Of a stretch of 64,000 nt of DNA, positions 33,070 through 45,412 are shown in pieces. Source of the stretch: Ceratopteris richardii (Eukaryota > Streptophyta > Polypodiopsida > Polypodiales > Pteridaceae). A program made the position numbers and the translations under genes. The notes beneath the pieces are model-generated. The model had not been told where the DNA came from. It was given only the letters and a program-made list of their open reading frames with translations, and made no database searches. Each line of letters begins with the position of its first letter. The stretch's first letter is position 1. The stretch is from positions 58,259,296 through 58,323,295 of the forward strand of contig CM035422.1 in the NCBI GenBank assembly GCA_020310875.1, read 5' to 3'.

Positions 33070-33463
33070 TGCTGAGACATCAAGCTCAACATGTGATGAT
33101 CCAAGATGACACATCACTTTTTCATTTCTATGGCATGTATAATGGTCACACCAATATATGTCAGGGACACTTTATTGAGCTTTATAAGATTCATCTATCG
33201 AGAGTGATGGCACATTTGTTTCTTGCCATCTCAGTCATTCGTGGACATTAGGTTTTCCCTTATGTACTGTTCTTTATATATTGCACTTGTTGTATTCTTG
33301 TTTTAGGTCATTCTTGTACATTCCTTTTATGTAATAGAAGAAGAAGAAGAAGAAGAACAAGAAGAAGAAGATCATTCTTCCTTGCCTCAATCTGTGTTTG
33401 TGCTGGTCTTTGATTGTGAGAGTGTGTGTCTGAGCTCTCTTCCTTATCTCCTTCCTCATGACA
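33070..33463 (+). mobile_element. 5' LTR of the C1-family remnant
   Basis: tgctgagacatcaag (mutated tgttgag) to cctcatgaca, 394 bp. A (gaa)n tract near 33340 is longer than in C1. Confidence 0.88.
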
Positions 33464-33476
33464 TGGTATCAGAGCC
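33464..33476 (+). promoter_or_regulatory. Primer binding site (tRNA-iMet type)
   Basis: tggtatcagagcc directly after the LTR; this is the unmutated form of the C1 primer site. Confidence 0.88.
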
Positions 33477-33865
33477 AGTATGGCTATAGAGAGCTTGTGG
33501 AGAAGGCCGATGGTGAAGAGTACGCGAGAAGGCATGGAGAAAGTGGGATTCACAAACGACCTCATACTGCTATGAAAATTGGCATGAATGTAGAATAACT
33601 CAAAATATTTTCGAGAGTTATCCCATCTTGACCTCCATTTTGTGCCGGCAAGGTGGGATCCACAAAAAAAACAGGTCAGTTTGCATAATTATAACTTGCG
33701 TCCTATTTGGCAACACTCATATATTCTAGATCCAGGATTTCAAGTGATTATGTGTACTGTTGATACATGAAAAATATGTTTTCTTGAGCTCAAAATATCA
33801 CATCATAGTGCAATAGTATTCAAGCACAAGTACCGCTTGTAGTGTTTTGAAGTGTTGTGAATTGC

Positions 33866-34760
33866 TATAGAAACGGCAAATGCAGATGGAATGAGTCAAA
33901 TTATGATCGATAAGCTAGACAAGAACAACTTCCATGCTTGGAGATCTAGAATGATAAATTTTGTGATGGGAGAAGGCTAGTCAAAGTACATCGAAGGAGA
34001 GAATGAAAATGATCTACAATTACTAGAGAGGAATCAAACTACATAGTAGTTAAAAGCATATGTGGAATGGCATCAAGGAGCATGAAAGATAATGTATTGT
34101 CTATCTGTTAGCATACAAGATAGCATGATTCCAAACACACAAGATTTCAAGACTCCAAAAGAGGCTTGGAACAGTTTGGTCACTTTGTATGAGACCAATA
34201 CAAAGGCACAAAAATTGCAAATCAAGAACGAGTTGCATACATTGGAGAAAGAGGGCATGTTGGTAAGTGACCACACCTTGTGTGAGTCACTTGCATCTAT
34301 TGGCATGAATGTAGATGATGATGATAAGCTGGAAGTTGCCTTCATGGTTTAGGAGCTACATATAAGCAGTTCCGAACTTCTATATAGACTAGAGAAAAGA
34401 TTCTGAATTTTGTTGATTTGGTATCCATGCTGATTATTGAAGAAAAGAATCTTGGTGTGGATTCAAACTCCCAAGAAAAACCCAGTTCTGAGCAAAAATT
34501 CTACTCTAATAGAGGAAGAGGCCGAGATAGAGGCTCCGGAAGTGGAAGATGACACAACAACCAAGACCAAAGTCAACAATAGAATCATGGAGGAGCAACC
34601 GGATAGTTTTGAGGCAGGGGGAGCAAAATAGATCGCAGAAATTTCCAACCAAATGATTCAGGTAATGACAGTAAAGGATGCTAGAATTATGGTAAACTTG
34701 GACACTTTGAACATGATTGCAGGTTGAAGAATCAAAATAACAAAAGGCAACAAAACAACT
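33866..34760 (+). pseudogene. C1-family gag remnant
   Basis: D-K-L-D-K-N-N-F-H-A-W-R-S-R-M, N-S-L-V-T-L-Y-E-T-N-T-K-A and E-L-H-T-L-E-K-E-G-M-L are visible. S-L-A-S-I-G-M-N-V-D-D-D-D-K and R-G-R-G-R-D-R-G-S-G-S-G-R (frame-shifted) follow. The start codon is ACG instead of ATG. The knuckle region reads C-stop-N-Y-G-K-L-G-H-F-E-H-D-C, so the first cysteine is kept but the second is tyrosine, the opposite pattern to C1. Confidence 0.85.
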
Positions 34761-34915
34761 ATGCAGTTGTGACACAAAAGGTTTGGACATATCAACATTC
34801 CCAAGCTCAAGGACATGAGCAACCATGAAGCGGTAAGAGAGCTTCAAAATGCTGGACTGCATGAGTTTTGTGAAGCATGCCAAATAAGAAAGAAAACTTG
34901 ACAACCATTCGTAGA
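34761..34915 (+). pseudogene. Copia pre-integrase fragment
   Basis: H-K-R-F-G-H-I-N-I-P-K-L-K-D-M-S followed by F-C-E-A-C-Q-I-R-K-K is the zinc-binding GAG-pre-integrase module (H..H..C-x2-C). It joins the gag tail without a protease between them and is interrupted by stops before and after. The motif wording differs from C1, so it may come from another copia family. Confidence 0.78.
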
Positions 34916-35557
34916 ATCTAATGTTTAATGAAGTATTTTGTTTCAAATACCAAAATCCTATACTTGTTCCACTTATTTTACAAAGATATTTATTGCCTTT
35001 TGCAATTCCTTCTATCAAACTCCAATTTTCACCAAGAAGACTTTCGACTTGCTCATATGTGATATCTTTACACATGAACATGGTGGAAGTCTCTTGGAAT
35101 GAGAATCCTTGGAATAAATATACAAAACAATGGATGGGAAAAGACCGGTGCAAACCTAAAGATCTAGACACTTTTGTGAATTTCAAAGAGTTATGAATAT
35201 TCATTACCATCTTGTGCTTCAAAGATGATATGGACCATATATCAGTATGTACCTAAGCAATGACTTAGGGACTTGCGATGAAAAAGATTATACCTCTATC
35301 ACCAACAAGTGCATATAGTGGGGATGATCACACATTTCAATTATCAATCCGAAAAGTATCTTAAACCTAACCGAGTTTATAAGGATGTGCACTTATGCAA
35401 TGGTCAATGAAGTGGAGTCACTAAGATTGCATGCAGATAAGTGTAATCAGTCACATACATCACCTACACAAGTGAAAATGGTGTCGCAATACTTGAAACA
35501 ATAGCAAGCACAAAAATAGACTTTTCTTTCACCTCCGAACTCGGAATATGGTCAATA
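34916..35557. other. Unrecognised sequence, left flank of C3
   Basis: No feature could be assigned. Open stretches exist on both strands between 34920 and 35220 without recognisable motifs. The segment is continuous with 42016 onward once C3 is taken out. Confidence 0.4.
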
Positions 35558-36588
35558 TGATGGAGAGTGTTAATCTCCAAAAGAACAAGCTACTCTTGAA
35601 GTTAGAGCACCTCTATATCAAGAGTAACTCAAATCATTTACCAATTAAAAGAATCAATGATCAATTGTCAAAAATTTGATCAAACTGTGAAGAAGGTAAT
35701 CACCATAAAGTCTGCTGCACATAACTCTCTCATTAACTTATCAATTGTGTAAAGTTTTTTATGAAACTTTGCACAAGGTGTTGCCTATAATTTTCTCACC
35801 TTCTCCAAGTTGAATCACTCCAAAAGATTCAGTAGATCTTGAGAAATGATCTCAACAAGTTACCTATGTCTAAAACTGCTCTTCTGAAAAGTCAATTTAG
35901 ACATCTGTAACTTCTAACACTTCGTTCTCTCAATCTAGAACCCGTTTATACAAATGCTTTGAGCCACAAGTAGCTTACCTTCAAACTTAAATATTGAGTG
36001 CTTGCTTGCTCAAAACTTTACACTCTGGAAGGAGTACTGACCAAAATATTAACATCAAATTTTGCGCGTGTTTCAGGAACTAGTGAGCACTTCTTCACAT
36101 ATGAATGTTCCTACTCATAATTCTCAGAGCCTGTTTACAATTAGGCTCTCAAACTTTAACCATAGACTCATTAACTATGGACTTAGACATCTACAAAAGG
36201 ATTCTTGAAATGATCAAGCACAAAAGGAGAATGCACAGAAACATCGGGCGCAATTTTTCCATTCCTGAAGAAATTTTACAATTGAGTGATGAGAGAGATT
36301 CTACTCACTTCTAAGATGTCTAATGACTCTAATTCTTCTCCATTCTTGTTCTCACATAATCTCTCCTATTTTCCCCGACATTTTTCATAGTATATATAGG
36401 CAAATATTTACAAGCTCATGACTTTACAAAAGTATAAGTGAACTATCTCTGAATTAATGTACATATGTGTACATCTCTTTCAACTTCTGAATATGCACTT
36501 CCTCCATGCTTCATAACTTGAACTTTTCTTCAGTCCTTGACTTCCAAACCTTCATTAAACTTCAATTGTTGATTGTCGTGCACCAACA
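35558..36588 (-). mobile_element. 3' LTR of C3
   Basis: tgttggtgcacgacaatc to ctctccatca on the minus strand. A tatatatagg block at 36391-36400 (ccTATATATA on the minus strand) is a likely TATA element, also present in the other LTR near 41820. Confidence 0.93.
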
Positions 36589-36601
36589 GCTCCCCCTCAA
36601 T
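36589..36601 (-). promoter_or_regulatory. Polypurine tract of C3
   Basis: On the minus strand attgagggggagc precedes the 3' LTR directly, a strong plus-strand priming tract. It overlaps the end of pol. Confidence 0.85.
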
Positions 36602-39600
36602 CATCAATTGAGGTTTTCTCTATCTTCTTTATACCTACCATGTCTTTGAATCTCTGTAGCTTTGGTCCATCCAAGCTTTTGGTTAGCATATCAGCTATTT
36701 GATCTTTTGTTGAATTATGTATGACTTCAATCTCTTTATCCATCACCTTCTCTCTTAGAAAGTGATATTGAATCTCAATGTGTTTAGTCCTGGCATGAAA
36801 CACAGGGTTAGCAGCTAAATACAAAGAACTCATGTTATCTCCATGAATAGTGGGTATACTCTGAATGATATCAAAACTCTTCATAAGAGTCTTAAGCCAT
36901 ATCACTTCCTTTGCAGCTTCAACCATGCCTTTATACTCAGCCTCTGTGGATGATAAAGCAACTGTGTGTTGCTTCTTTGAACACCAAGAAATTAACTTAT
37001 CTCCCACATAACACAAGTATCCATAAGTTGATCTCCTATCATCAGGATTACCTGCCCAATCTGCATCACTATATATCTTGATGTTTGTATCTGATGTGAA
37101 ACCATAATACAAACCCTCTTTGAGTGTACCCTTAATGTACCTCAACACTCTTTGTCCTGCAATCCAATGTTCTTTTCTAGGACAATGCATGAATTGAGAC
37201 AATACTCCCACTGCATATGACAAGTCAAGTCTAGTTAATGTAGCATAGATTAGACTACCAACCAAGCTTTGATAAAGCTTCATGTCCTTGAACTCTTCTC
37301 CTCCATATCTACTCAATTTGTGATTCACCTCCATTTTAGTAGGTGCTACCCTGCAATCATTCATCTTAAACTTGATCAACAAGTTCTTCAAATACCTTTC
37401 TTGAGTTACATACACTCCATGTTGAGTGTATGAGATCTCCATGCCCAAGAAATATGACAAGTCTCCCAAATCACTGATCTTGAATTCTTTCTCCATTTGC
37501 TTCTTTAGGCTTTGAATGCCTTTCTCATCTGTACCTGTAAGAATTATATCATCAACATATATGCACATGTATATGAACCCATCATCACTTGCTTTGACAA
37601 GCAAGCTACTATCTGCTTTAGATACTTGGAATCCAAGTTCTTTCAAGAACTTTACAAGTCTATAGTTCCATGCCCTTGGGGCTTGCTTCAAACCATACAA
37701 CGCTCTCTTGAGCTTACATACATGATCTGGATACCTTTCATCTCTAAATCCTTGTGGTTGCTCCATAAAAACATCACTTGAAATATAACCATTTAAAAAA
37801 GCATTCTTCACATCTAATTGACATAATTTCCAACCTTTACATGCAGCAATAGCTATAAGTGTCCTGATGGTTGTCATCTTTGCCACACGACTATAGGTCT
37901 CATCATAATCTATACCATTAGTCTGAGCAAAACCCTTCACAACAAGTCTAGCTTTATACCTAGACACACTTCCATTTGCAAACCTCTTTGTTTTGTAGAC
38001 CCATTTGCATCCAATGATCTTCTGGCTATTTGGTTTAGGAACCAACTCCCATGTTTGATTCTCCATCAATGCATCATATTCTTCCTGCATAGCTTTCTCC
38101 CAATTTTCCTTACCTTTTGCCTCTTCATATGTAGAAGGGTCTTCATCTGCCTTTATCATATAAGCATAATCTTTGGTAGCCAAAAAGAAGTGTCATAGCT
38201 ATACCTTGTAGGTTGCAACTTATGTCTTGATGACCTTCTAAGTTCTCCACTCTTTGAGGTTTCTGGTTCATCACATTCTGGATCAAACCTTGGCACTTTG
38301 TCAACTTCAACCTCCACTTCATTGTTCTCCTCTTCATCAAATATCTGACCCTTTGATTTACCTTTCTTTTGAGTCACAACTTATTCATCACCTGCATAAA
38401 TATTGATTGTACCTGCATACCAAGTACCTTGCTCATCAAATGTAACATCCTTAGATACAATGAATTGTTTTGTGGATGGACTCCACAACCTATATCCCAT
38501 CTGCTTATCATCATATCCAATAAACACATATTTTTCTGCTTTAGGTTCCAATTTGTGCCTTAATTGAGATGGCACATATGCATATGCCAAACATCCAAAT
38601 ACTTTGCAATGATCTAGAGTAGGTCTCTTACCCCACCATGCCTCATATGGTGTCATACCCTGCAAAGCTTTACATGGTAATCTATTGACCAAATAAGTAG
38701 CTGTATTCACAGCCTCAGCCCACAAATAATTAGGGCAATTTTTCTCCTTCATCATTGACCTTGCAAACTCAACAAGAGTTCTATTTCTTCTCTCTACTAC
38801 ACCATTTTGTTGAGGAGAGTACCTGCAAGTAACCTCTCTCTTAATACCTGCATTCCACAAATAATCACTGAACTCATTAGAGAAATACTCTCCCCCTCCA
38901 TCTGACCTTAATCTCTTCAACTTATGACTAGTAATTCTCTCTGCATACACATGATAATGTTTGAATGTATTGAATACCTCTGACTTACCTTTGATCACAT
39001 AGATAGTGATCCATCTGGTAGCATCATCAACATAAATCACATAATACCTTGAACCATTGATACTGAAATCCTTTGATGGTCCCCACACATCTGTGTGTAC
39101 CAACTCAATCTTCTCTGAATACATAAAACCATGCTTGGAATAAGATTGCTTATGAGCCTTACCTAATTGACATGCCTCACATCTATATGTCATATGTTAC
39201 CTGCAACATTAGGCAATCCAAGCACTGAACCATTATTAACCATATCTTTGATACCTCTTTCATTGAAATGTCCAAGTCTCTTATGCCAAAGATCTAACTC
39301 AGAGATCTTATGTCCTCCATAAGTGAACAAGGCATGACCAACATTACCTTGGATCTTCAATGTGAACAATCTTCCTTCTTTCTTCCCTAAAACAATTTGT
39401 TTATACCCTTTGCTAGGGTCTTCCACAAACACTCCTTCATTAGTGAACCTAACTTCATAACCTTTTTCAACAATTTGTCCTACACTTATCAGATTCTTAG
39501 GAATTGTAGGAACATACAAAACCTTACTCAAGAGAGTACTACCATCCTTGGCCTTCACTAATCCAATTGACTTCACATTGTGCTTTGTATTGTCACCTAT

Positions 39601-39741
39601 TTGAAGTACATGATTAGTTACCTTATTTTCCAAGTTAGTCATCAATGCTATGTTACCACTCAGGTGATTGCTACACCGTGATTCAATGTAGAAGACTCTT
39701 TGGTCTTCACTTTGCCTTTCACAAGTTGCATTCATTATCAA
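36597..39741 (-). pseudogene. C3 pol: protease, integrase, RT, RNase H
   Basis: Protease reads F-Y-I-E-S-R-C-S-N-H (near 39675) where copia has D-S-G, so the catalytic Asp and Gly are both changed. Pre-integrase (L-W-H-K-R-L-G-H, C-E-A-C-Q-L-G-K) and integrase (H-T-D-V-W-G-P, S-D-G-G-G-E-Y, N-G-V-V-E-R-R-N-R) follow, with a frameshift near 39192 between them. A TAA at 38381 and a frameshift near 38170 separate integrase from a 528-codon open RT-RNase H stretch (38183-36597). That stretch carries L-D-V-K-N-A-F-L-N-G, Y-G-L-K-Q-A-P-R-A-W, Y-V-D-D-I-I-L-T-G, Y-S-D-A-D-W-A-G, S-S-T-E-A-E-Y and H-G-D-N, and ends at the polypurine tract. Confidence 0.94.
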
Positions 39742-40761
39742 TGTTGAATCCTCCTTTTGATTTGAAGCATATATGTAGTAGGTGTTGTTGTATTGTTGAC
39801 TTTGGAATCCTCTACCTGCATTTCTTCCAAAGTAACCTCTACTACCTCTACCTCTAAAATTACCTCTTTGATTTCTGCCACCTCTTCCTCTTGAATTAAA
39901 GTTCTGATTCTATCCACCATTACTCTGAGTATTATGCCAACAATCATTAGCTAAGTGATTTGTCTTACCACAAATCCAGCAAGCCTTGACTCCATCTTTA
40001 TTACTCCTGCCTCTTCCTCTACCTTTGCCACCTCCTCTTCCTCTTAGGAAGTTAGCTTGGCTAGTTGTACCTTCATCTTCATTTACTTGTTGCTTCCCTT
40101 TGATATTCTTCTTCTTATCCTTTGAATACATTGCATGACCTGTACTTTTATCACTTTCACCTTTGACATCCTGCTCAAAGGTTAACATATGTCCTACCAA
40201 CTGATTTAAATCAGGAGTAAAATGATCAAGTGATAATTCGGTAGACAAAATGAATGGCTTCCATTTGTCATCACCTCTCAAACCTGTGAGAATTTGCCTT
40301 AGCAATTTATCCTCCTCAATGTCTTCATCAACTGCTCCTAATGCATCTGCAATGTCCTTCATCCTTGTTACATAGTTTGAGATGGATTGAGAGGCCTTCT
40401 TCTTGAACGTGGTAAATTCTGCCCACAATGATGCCTTCCTTGAATTTGTGGTGTTTTGGAAATGATCCTCCAAAGCATTCCATATATCACTTGCACTTTC
40501 AAGACCTCTAATATGAGGTAGCAAGTAGTCATTGACTGCCATATAGACAATGCTCCTAGCTTGAGCATCTTTCTTCATCCAATTCTTCAAATCTGATAAT
40601 TCCTCCCTAGTTGGAACACTAGGATCTCTGAACTGAGGCTTTTCTTCTTCACCTATGATGTAACTTATCAAGTCTTTGCTCATAAGATGAGCTTCCATCC
40701 TCATTGACCATGCTGGATAGTTCTCTCTATCCAACTTCTCTATTTGAAGAGAATCTCCCAT
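39738..40761 (-). pseudogene. C3 gag
   Basis: M-G-D-S-L-Q-I-E-K-L-D and N-Y-P-A-W-S-M-R-M open a copia gag of the same broad group as C2. W-A-E-F-T-T-F-K-K-K and Y-V-T-R-M-K-D-I mark the capsid part. An Arg/Gly-rich stretch precedes the knuckle C-W-I-C-G-K-T-N-H-L-A-N-D-C near 39970. A TAG at 39910-39912 interrupts the frame, which otherwise continues through R-G-R-G-G repeats into the protease. Confidence 0.93.
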
Positions 40762-40970
40762 CCTTTCTTCACCTGTATATTGAATTCTTCAAACTTTATG
40801 AGTCATAGATGTACCTTTACTTCGAATAATGTTCCTTTTGTCTTCTCTCATGTCATATGGCCTCCTTCTCAAGCTTTGCTCTCAAGCTTTCACCTTTTGA
40901 ATCTTTAATTGTTGAATTCTTTATGTCTGCAGCAGTCGGGATTCTCCTTTCTTCAATTCTGATACTTCTT

Positions 40971-40982
40971 GCTCTGATACCA
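40971..40982 (-). promoter_or_regulatory. Primer binding site of C3 (tRNA-iMet type)
   Basis: tggtatcagagc on the minus strand, one base after the LTR end. Confidence 0.9.
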
Positions 40983-40983
40983 C

Positions 40984-42015
40984 TGATGGAGAGTGTTAAT
41001 ATCCAAAAGAACAAGCTACTCTTGAAGTTAGAGCACCCCTATATCAAGGGTAACTCAAATCATTTACCAATTTAAAGAATCAATGATCAATTGTCAAAAT
41101 TTTGATCAAATTGTGAAGAAGGTAATTACACATAAAGTCTGCTGCACAAAACTCTCTCATTAACGTATCAATTGTGTAAAGTGTTTGATGAATCTTTGCA
41201 CAAGGTGTCACCTACAGTTTGCGCACCTTATCCAAGTTGAATCACTCCAAAAGATTCAGTAGATCTTGAGAAATGATCTCAACAAGTTACCTATGTCTAA
41301 AACTGCTCTTTTGAAAAGTCGATTTAGACATCTGTAACTTCTAACACTTGGTTCTCTCAATCTAGAACCCCTTTATACAAATGCTTTTAGCCACAAGTAG
41401 CTTACCTTCCAACTTAAAGATTGAGTGCTTGCTTGCTCAAAACTTTACATTGCGGAAGGAGAACTGACCAAAATATTAACATCAAATTTTGTGCCTATTT
41501 CAGAAACTAGTGAACACTTCTTCACATATGAATGTTCCTACTCATAATTCTCACAGCCTGTTTACAATTAGGCTCTCAAAATTTAACCATAGACTCATTA
41601 ACTATGTACTTAGACTTCTACAAAAGGATTATTGAAATGATCAAGCACAGAAGGAGAATGCACAGAAAGATCAGGCGCAATTTTTCCATTCCTGAAGAAA
41701 TTTTACAATTGAGTGATGAGAGAGATTCTACTCACTTCTAAGATGTCTAATGACTCTAATTCTTCTCCATTCTTGTTCTCACATTTTCTCTCCTATTTTC
41801 CCCAACATTTTTCATACTATATATAGGCAAATATTTACAAGCTCATGACTATACAAAAGTATAAGTGAACTATCTCTGAATTAATGTACATATGTGTACA
41901 TCTCTTTCAACTTCTGAATATGCACTTCCTCCATGCTTCATAACTTGAACTTTTCTTCAGTCCTTGACTTCCAAACCTTCATTAAACTTCAATTGTTGAT
42001 TGCTTTGCACCAACA
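40984..42015 (-). mobile_element. 5' LTR of C3
   Basis: tgttggtgcaaagcaatc to ctctccatca on the minus strand; aligned end to end with 35558-36588. Confidence 0.93.
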
Positions 42016-44225
42016 TAATAGTGGGTTCCTTTCGAAGCTCTAGATAAGATGCATCCAATGACGGTAGTCTTGCTTGATTCATGACAAATTTGCTTCAAGT
42101 TATGGGCAAAAAATAGAGCTATGGGACTCACCTAATCATGCCACATACCTTCTCGAGCTTTACACACACATTACACTCCTCAAAAAAGCAATGAATTGGA
42201 TAGACAACACTTCCATGCACCCAATTGAGGCCACAAATGCACATGCAAGCTCACAAGCAATAAGATACAAAAGGAAGAAAAGGCAAATTCCAGAATATGA
42301 GCTCCCCCTTCTCGTAGTGACAAAATTCTTTACAAAGAGTCACAAAATGACTTATATAAATGTTCCATAAAATTGGTCCTTTCCTACTATTTTACAAGGG
42401 AAAAGTTACAAATCTCTTTGGATATGCATCTAGAGGACTCCTCTAGTGCATTTACATGAATGGAATATATTATAAGATGGATATTTTACAAAAATATATT
42501 CTCAAATTTGGAAAACTTTTGGAGGCCTTCTTCTTCTCCTTCTTGTCTTTTTTTGCTTCTCTACTAGTATCTCTCTACAACACTCTCCCCCTGTTTGTCT
42601 CTATCGTCCCTTGAGAGGCTTTGCTTTTTGTCTCTAGCTTTATGTATGTAGTAGAGCTGGCTCCTTATTAACTGATATCATCTTTGTACTTGACCACTCC
42701 CAACTCCTGTGGAAGCCGTGAAGGTATATATTACTAGTGTTCAAGGAACTGATCAAAACTTGGGGCCTGGTGCATTGGTTTTGGCCAATTTATTTCTTTC
42801 CGTTGCACCAGTGGCTAAGGTGACGTATCTTGAGTCACCTCCCATTAGAGTTCAACGTCCAAATGGTTGAGCTTTTATTTCTTTGTTCATTGTGTTGGGG
42901 TCCCATTGTATTTCTCAAGCTTGCTTATTTCTTTTCATCATGTGCACCTAGTGGTTAGAATGACTTTGATATTGGTCACCTTTCACAAGCGTTCTTCGGC
43001 ATCACTAGGGTTCTTTAGCATCCACTTGGGGTGAGCTTTTATTTCTTGTTTACTATGTTCGGGACCTCCTTATTTCTTGTTAAAGCTTGATGCATACCCC
43101 TACGGGGCTTGGAGTAGAGAAAGGTTTTGTGTGTCCCTACGGGGCTTCCTACAGAGCTATGTGCTAACATTTATTTCTTTGTGAATCTTTCTCTTTGATT
43201 TTATTTTTCTTTTTCTTTTACTTGTCTCTCCTTCCACACGTCCCCCTCCTAAACTCTATCGTCCCCGACAGGCTTTGGAATGTGACAGGAGTACATCTTG
43301 TATACCTTTTTCTCTTTAGCATTTAGCAAATCTGCTTCATGTATCGTTAACTACTTCATGTGATGCTTGTCTATGGTCTGCAAAAATACTAACTTCATAT
43401 CCCACAAGCCTTGCATTTAGGTTTGCAGACATCTTTAGAAATATCTTGAAATCTATATCGAAGAAGCATGTGAAAAATGCTTCTTTGGAAGTCTGCATTT
43501 ATGTACTTGGAAAAAACATTAATCTCGTAATAAGCCATTATAGTAAGTCGGTTGGGCATAACTGAAAGGTCAAACACTAATATGTATGTGCCTTGATTTA
43601 TGTCAATGAAGTTCAAAAATGTGTATTTTGTGTGCTTGAAGACTTTCAGTACTGTCAGGATCATGCTAAGTATTTTATTGGTTAATTTGATTGTGAGGTC
43701 AAGGACCATTGCATATCTAGATAACCAAAACTTGATTATTTACAGCATATACTCCTTAGTGGGGAGGTAACTATGCAGTGGGCTTGGTAGTAAAGGAAAA
43801 TTAAGCCACTGTTTACTTATTTTACATTGGTGTTGTAAAGCCCAAAACTCTGACTAGTGTCGTCGACATGGCACAAGACAAAAAGATGGATTGAGTTGTA
43901 ATAAAGCTAGGGACTCTTGCTAGTGCACACGCAAAGTTGGATTTTTGTTTAGAAACTTTCTTCTCCAAATAGGATCGATGGCTTTGAACTCTTGTTGAGT
44001 ATAATTGAAATTGTTTGTTGTGTAGTTGAGTTGGTCATCTGGATCCTTTCCCATAGTCTGCTTGATGTACCTTCTAGTTTGCTCTTTTATGATTCCATAA
44101 GGTAACTTAAAGGGCTTTTTTATTTGATCTAAATCTTTGTTTTTTATCTTGGCTTCATGACTTTCACCACTTTGTTTTCAAAATTCTCTGTAATACAACA
44201 AACCACTAGTGCACGTTCCTTGTCA
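42016..44225. other. Unrecognised sequence with a diverged internal duplication
   Basis: No gene is supported. Two similar C-rich phrases, ctctccccctgtttgtctctatcgtccc..gaggctttg near 42580 and acgtccccctcctaaactctatcgtccc..caggctttgg near 43239, lie about 655 bp apart. Between them gagcttttatttct, catgtgcacc and ccctacggggctt recur, so this is an old, degenerate repeat region. gagctcccccttctc near 42301 is polypurine-like on the minus strand. Confidence 0.4.
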
Positions 44226-44226
44226 C

Positions 44227-45412
44227 TTAAGCCTCAGTCTCGTCAGTAGCTAGGGTGAATGGTTGCACTACTGGTGTCCCCAAGTTCTTGGCTTGTTCTA
44301 ATTGTGCTTTAAGCTCCACAATGATGTGATCCTTCTTTTCATGTTGTGACTTACTTGCCTTGACCTCATCCTTTGTTGTTGCTTTAGCTTTGCAAACGAT
44401 CGTTACATGATCTGCATCTTTAATACATTGCTCTGTGTACTTTTGCACTGCATCTTTCCACTTAAGTTCCAATGCTTTTGTCTTCGACGTATATTTTGCT
44501 TCTAATTCAGCATGCTACCTTTACTCTTGTTTTAGTTGATCTTCCATTTCTAACAACTTTGCTCTCATTTCTTGTATTCCTTCAGCATCTCTGATGGCTA
44601 TGTCGATGGGTTGATTTAGCATAATGAAGCTCATTAATTCTTTGTTCCTAGCGCACAGGTTGTCCACTTCCTCCATATAGAATTTGATTTGGCTTTCCAT
44701 ATTTTTCAAGCACACTTTCTCTGCTTCATATATTTCATGTTGCTTTTTGAATGTTTTTACTTCATTTTGAAGTTTGGAGATAGATATTGTTACCTCTTTT
44801 GAGTTTTCTTTGATCATCAAGACCTCCTCCTTTTTATGATTTAAGTCTTCATGCTTGGTTTCCAATTCAGTTGCTTTCTATGCGAGTTCCTGCTAAGTAA
44901 TTATGTTTTTGGTCGAGAGTGCTTTGCTCATGACTTGGAATCTACTTTTGGCCTCAAATAATTTAGATTTTTCTTGATCTTCTTCCATTAATATGGTTTG
45001 AGTGGTCATGGCCGTGTCAATCATACTTATGACTATTGACTTCAACTGATTCACATTGACATTAAGCCAAGTCTTTGATATAATGGGTTCTTCACACATT
45101 CACACATCTTTACATTGAGCAACATGTAGTGTCTCTTGATTTGGTTTTCTGATATGCAGTTCCACTCTTGGCTCAGCCCCTTTCCATTATTGTTGTTGTT
45201 GTTTCTTATGCTTCATTTCTTTATATTGCATTTTTTCATAATTTAATACGACATCCAACGATGATGGTTTGGCAACTACTCGAATGGGTATGGTAGGTCC
45301 TTGTTCTTCCTATACTTCATCATGATTTTGTTCTTGTTTTGGATGTACGAATGTTTTGAACTTGGGCAGTGACACTTCTTTGAGTGTGATTGTTGTTTGG
45401 TCATTCAATTGA
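44227..45412 (-). pseudogene. Decayed coiled-coil-rich reading frame, family unknown
   Basis: One minus-strand frame from 45412 to 44227 (about 395 codons) reads as protein interrupted by a few in-frame stops (near 45312, 45189, 45102, 44892 and 44520) and no detectable frameshift. The N-terminal part has L-K-E-V-S-L-P-K-F-K-T-F and I-P-I-R-V-V-A-K-P-S-S-L-D. The rest is Glu/Lys-rich with heptad-like spacing (for example L-L-E-M-E-D-Q-L-K-Q and I-V-E-L-K-A-Q-L-E-Q-A). This suggests long coiled coils. I do not recognise the family. The LTR of C4 cuts off its 5' part at 45413. Confidence 0.6.

Larger units (their letters stand above)
33070..34915 (+). mobile_element. Copia remnant of the C1 family (5' part only)
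   Basis: 5' LTR 33070-33463, primer site, gag remnant and a pre-integrase fragment. RT, RNase H and the 3' LTR are absent. The LTR and the first kilobase align with C1 (4584 onward and 9159-9537). An internal deletion joins the gag zinc knuckle to the pre-integrase domain near 34765. Confidence 0.88.
35558..42015 (-). mobile_element. Copia element C3, complete structure
   Basis: 6458 bp on the minus strand with LTRs at 40984-42015 (5', 1032 bp) and 35558-36588 (3', 1031 bp), primer site, gag-pol and polypurine tract. The flanks are caata (35553-35557) and taata (42016-42020), a duplication with one C/T change. The LTRs visibly differ more often than those of C2, so it is older. The coding region has only a few lesions. 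Confidence 0.95.

Noticed and set aside
34506..35222. 238-codon minus-strand open frame as a host gene
   Set aside because: About 90 codons are the antisense of a copia gag remnant; the rest (34920-35222) has no recognisable motif and is also open on the other strand.
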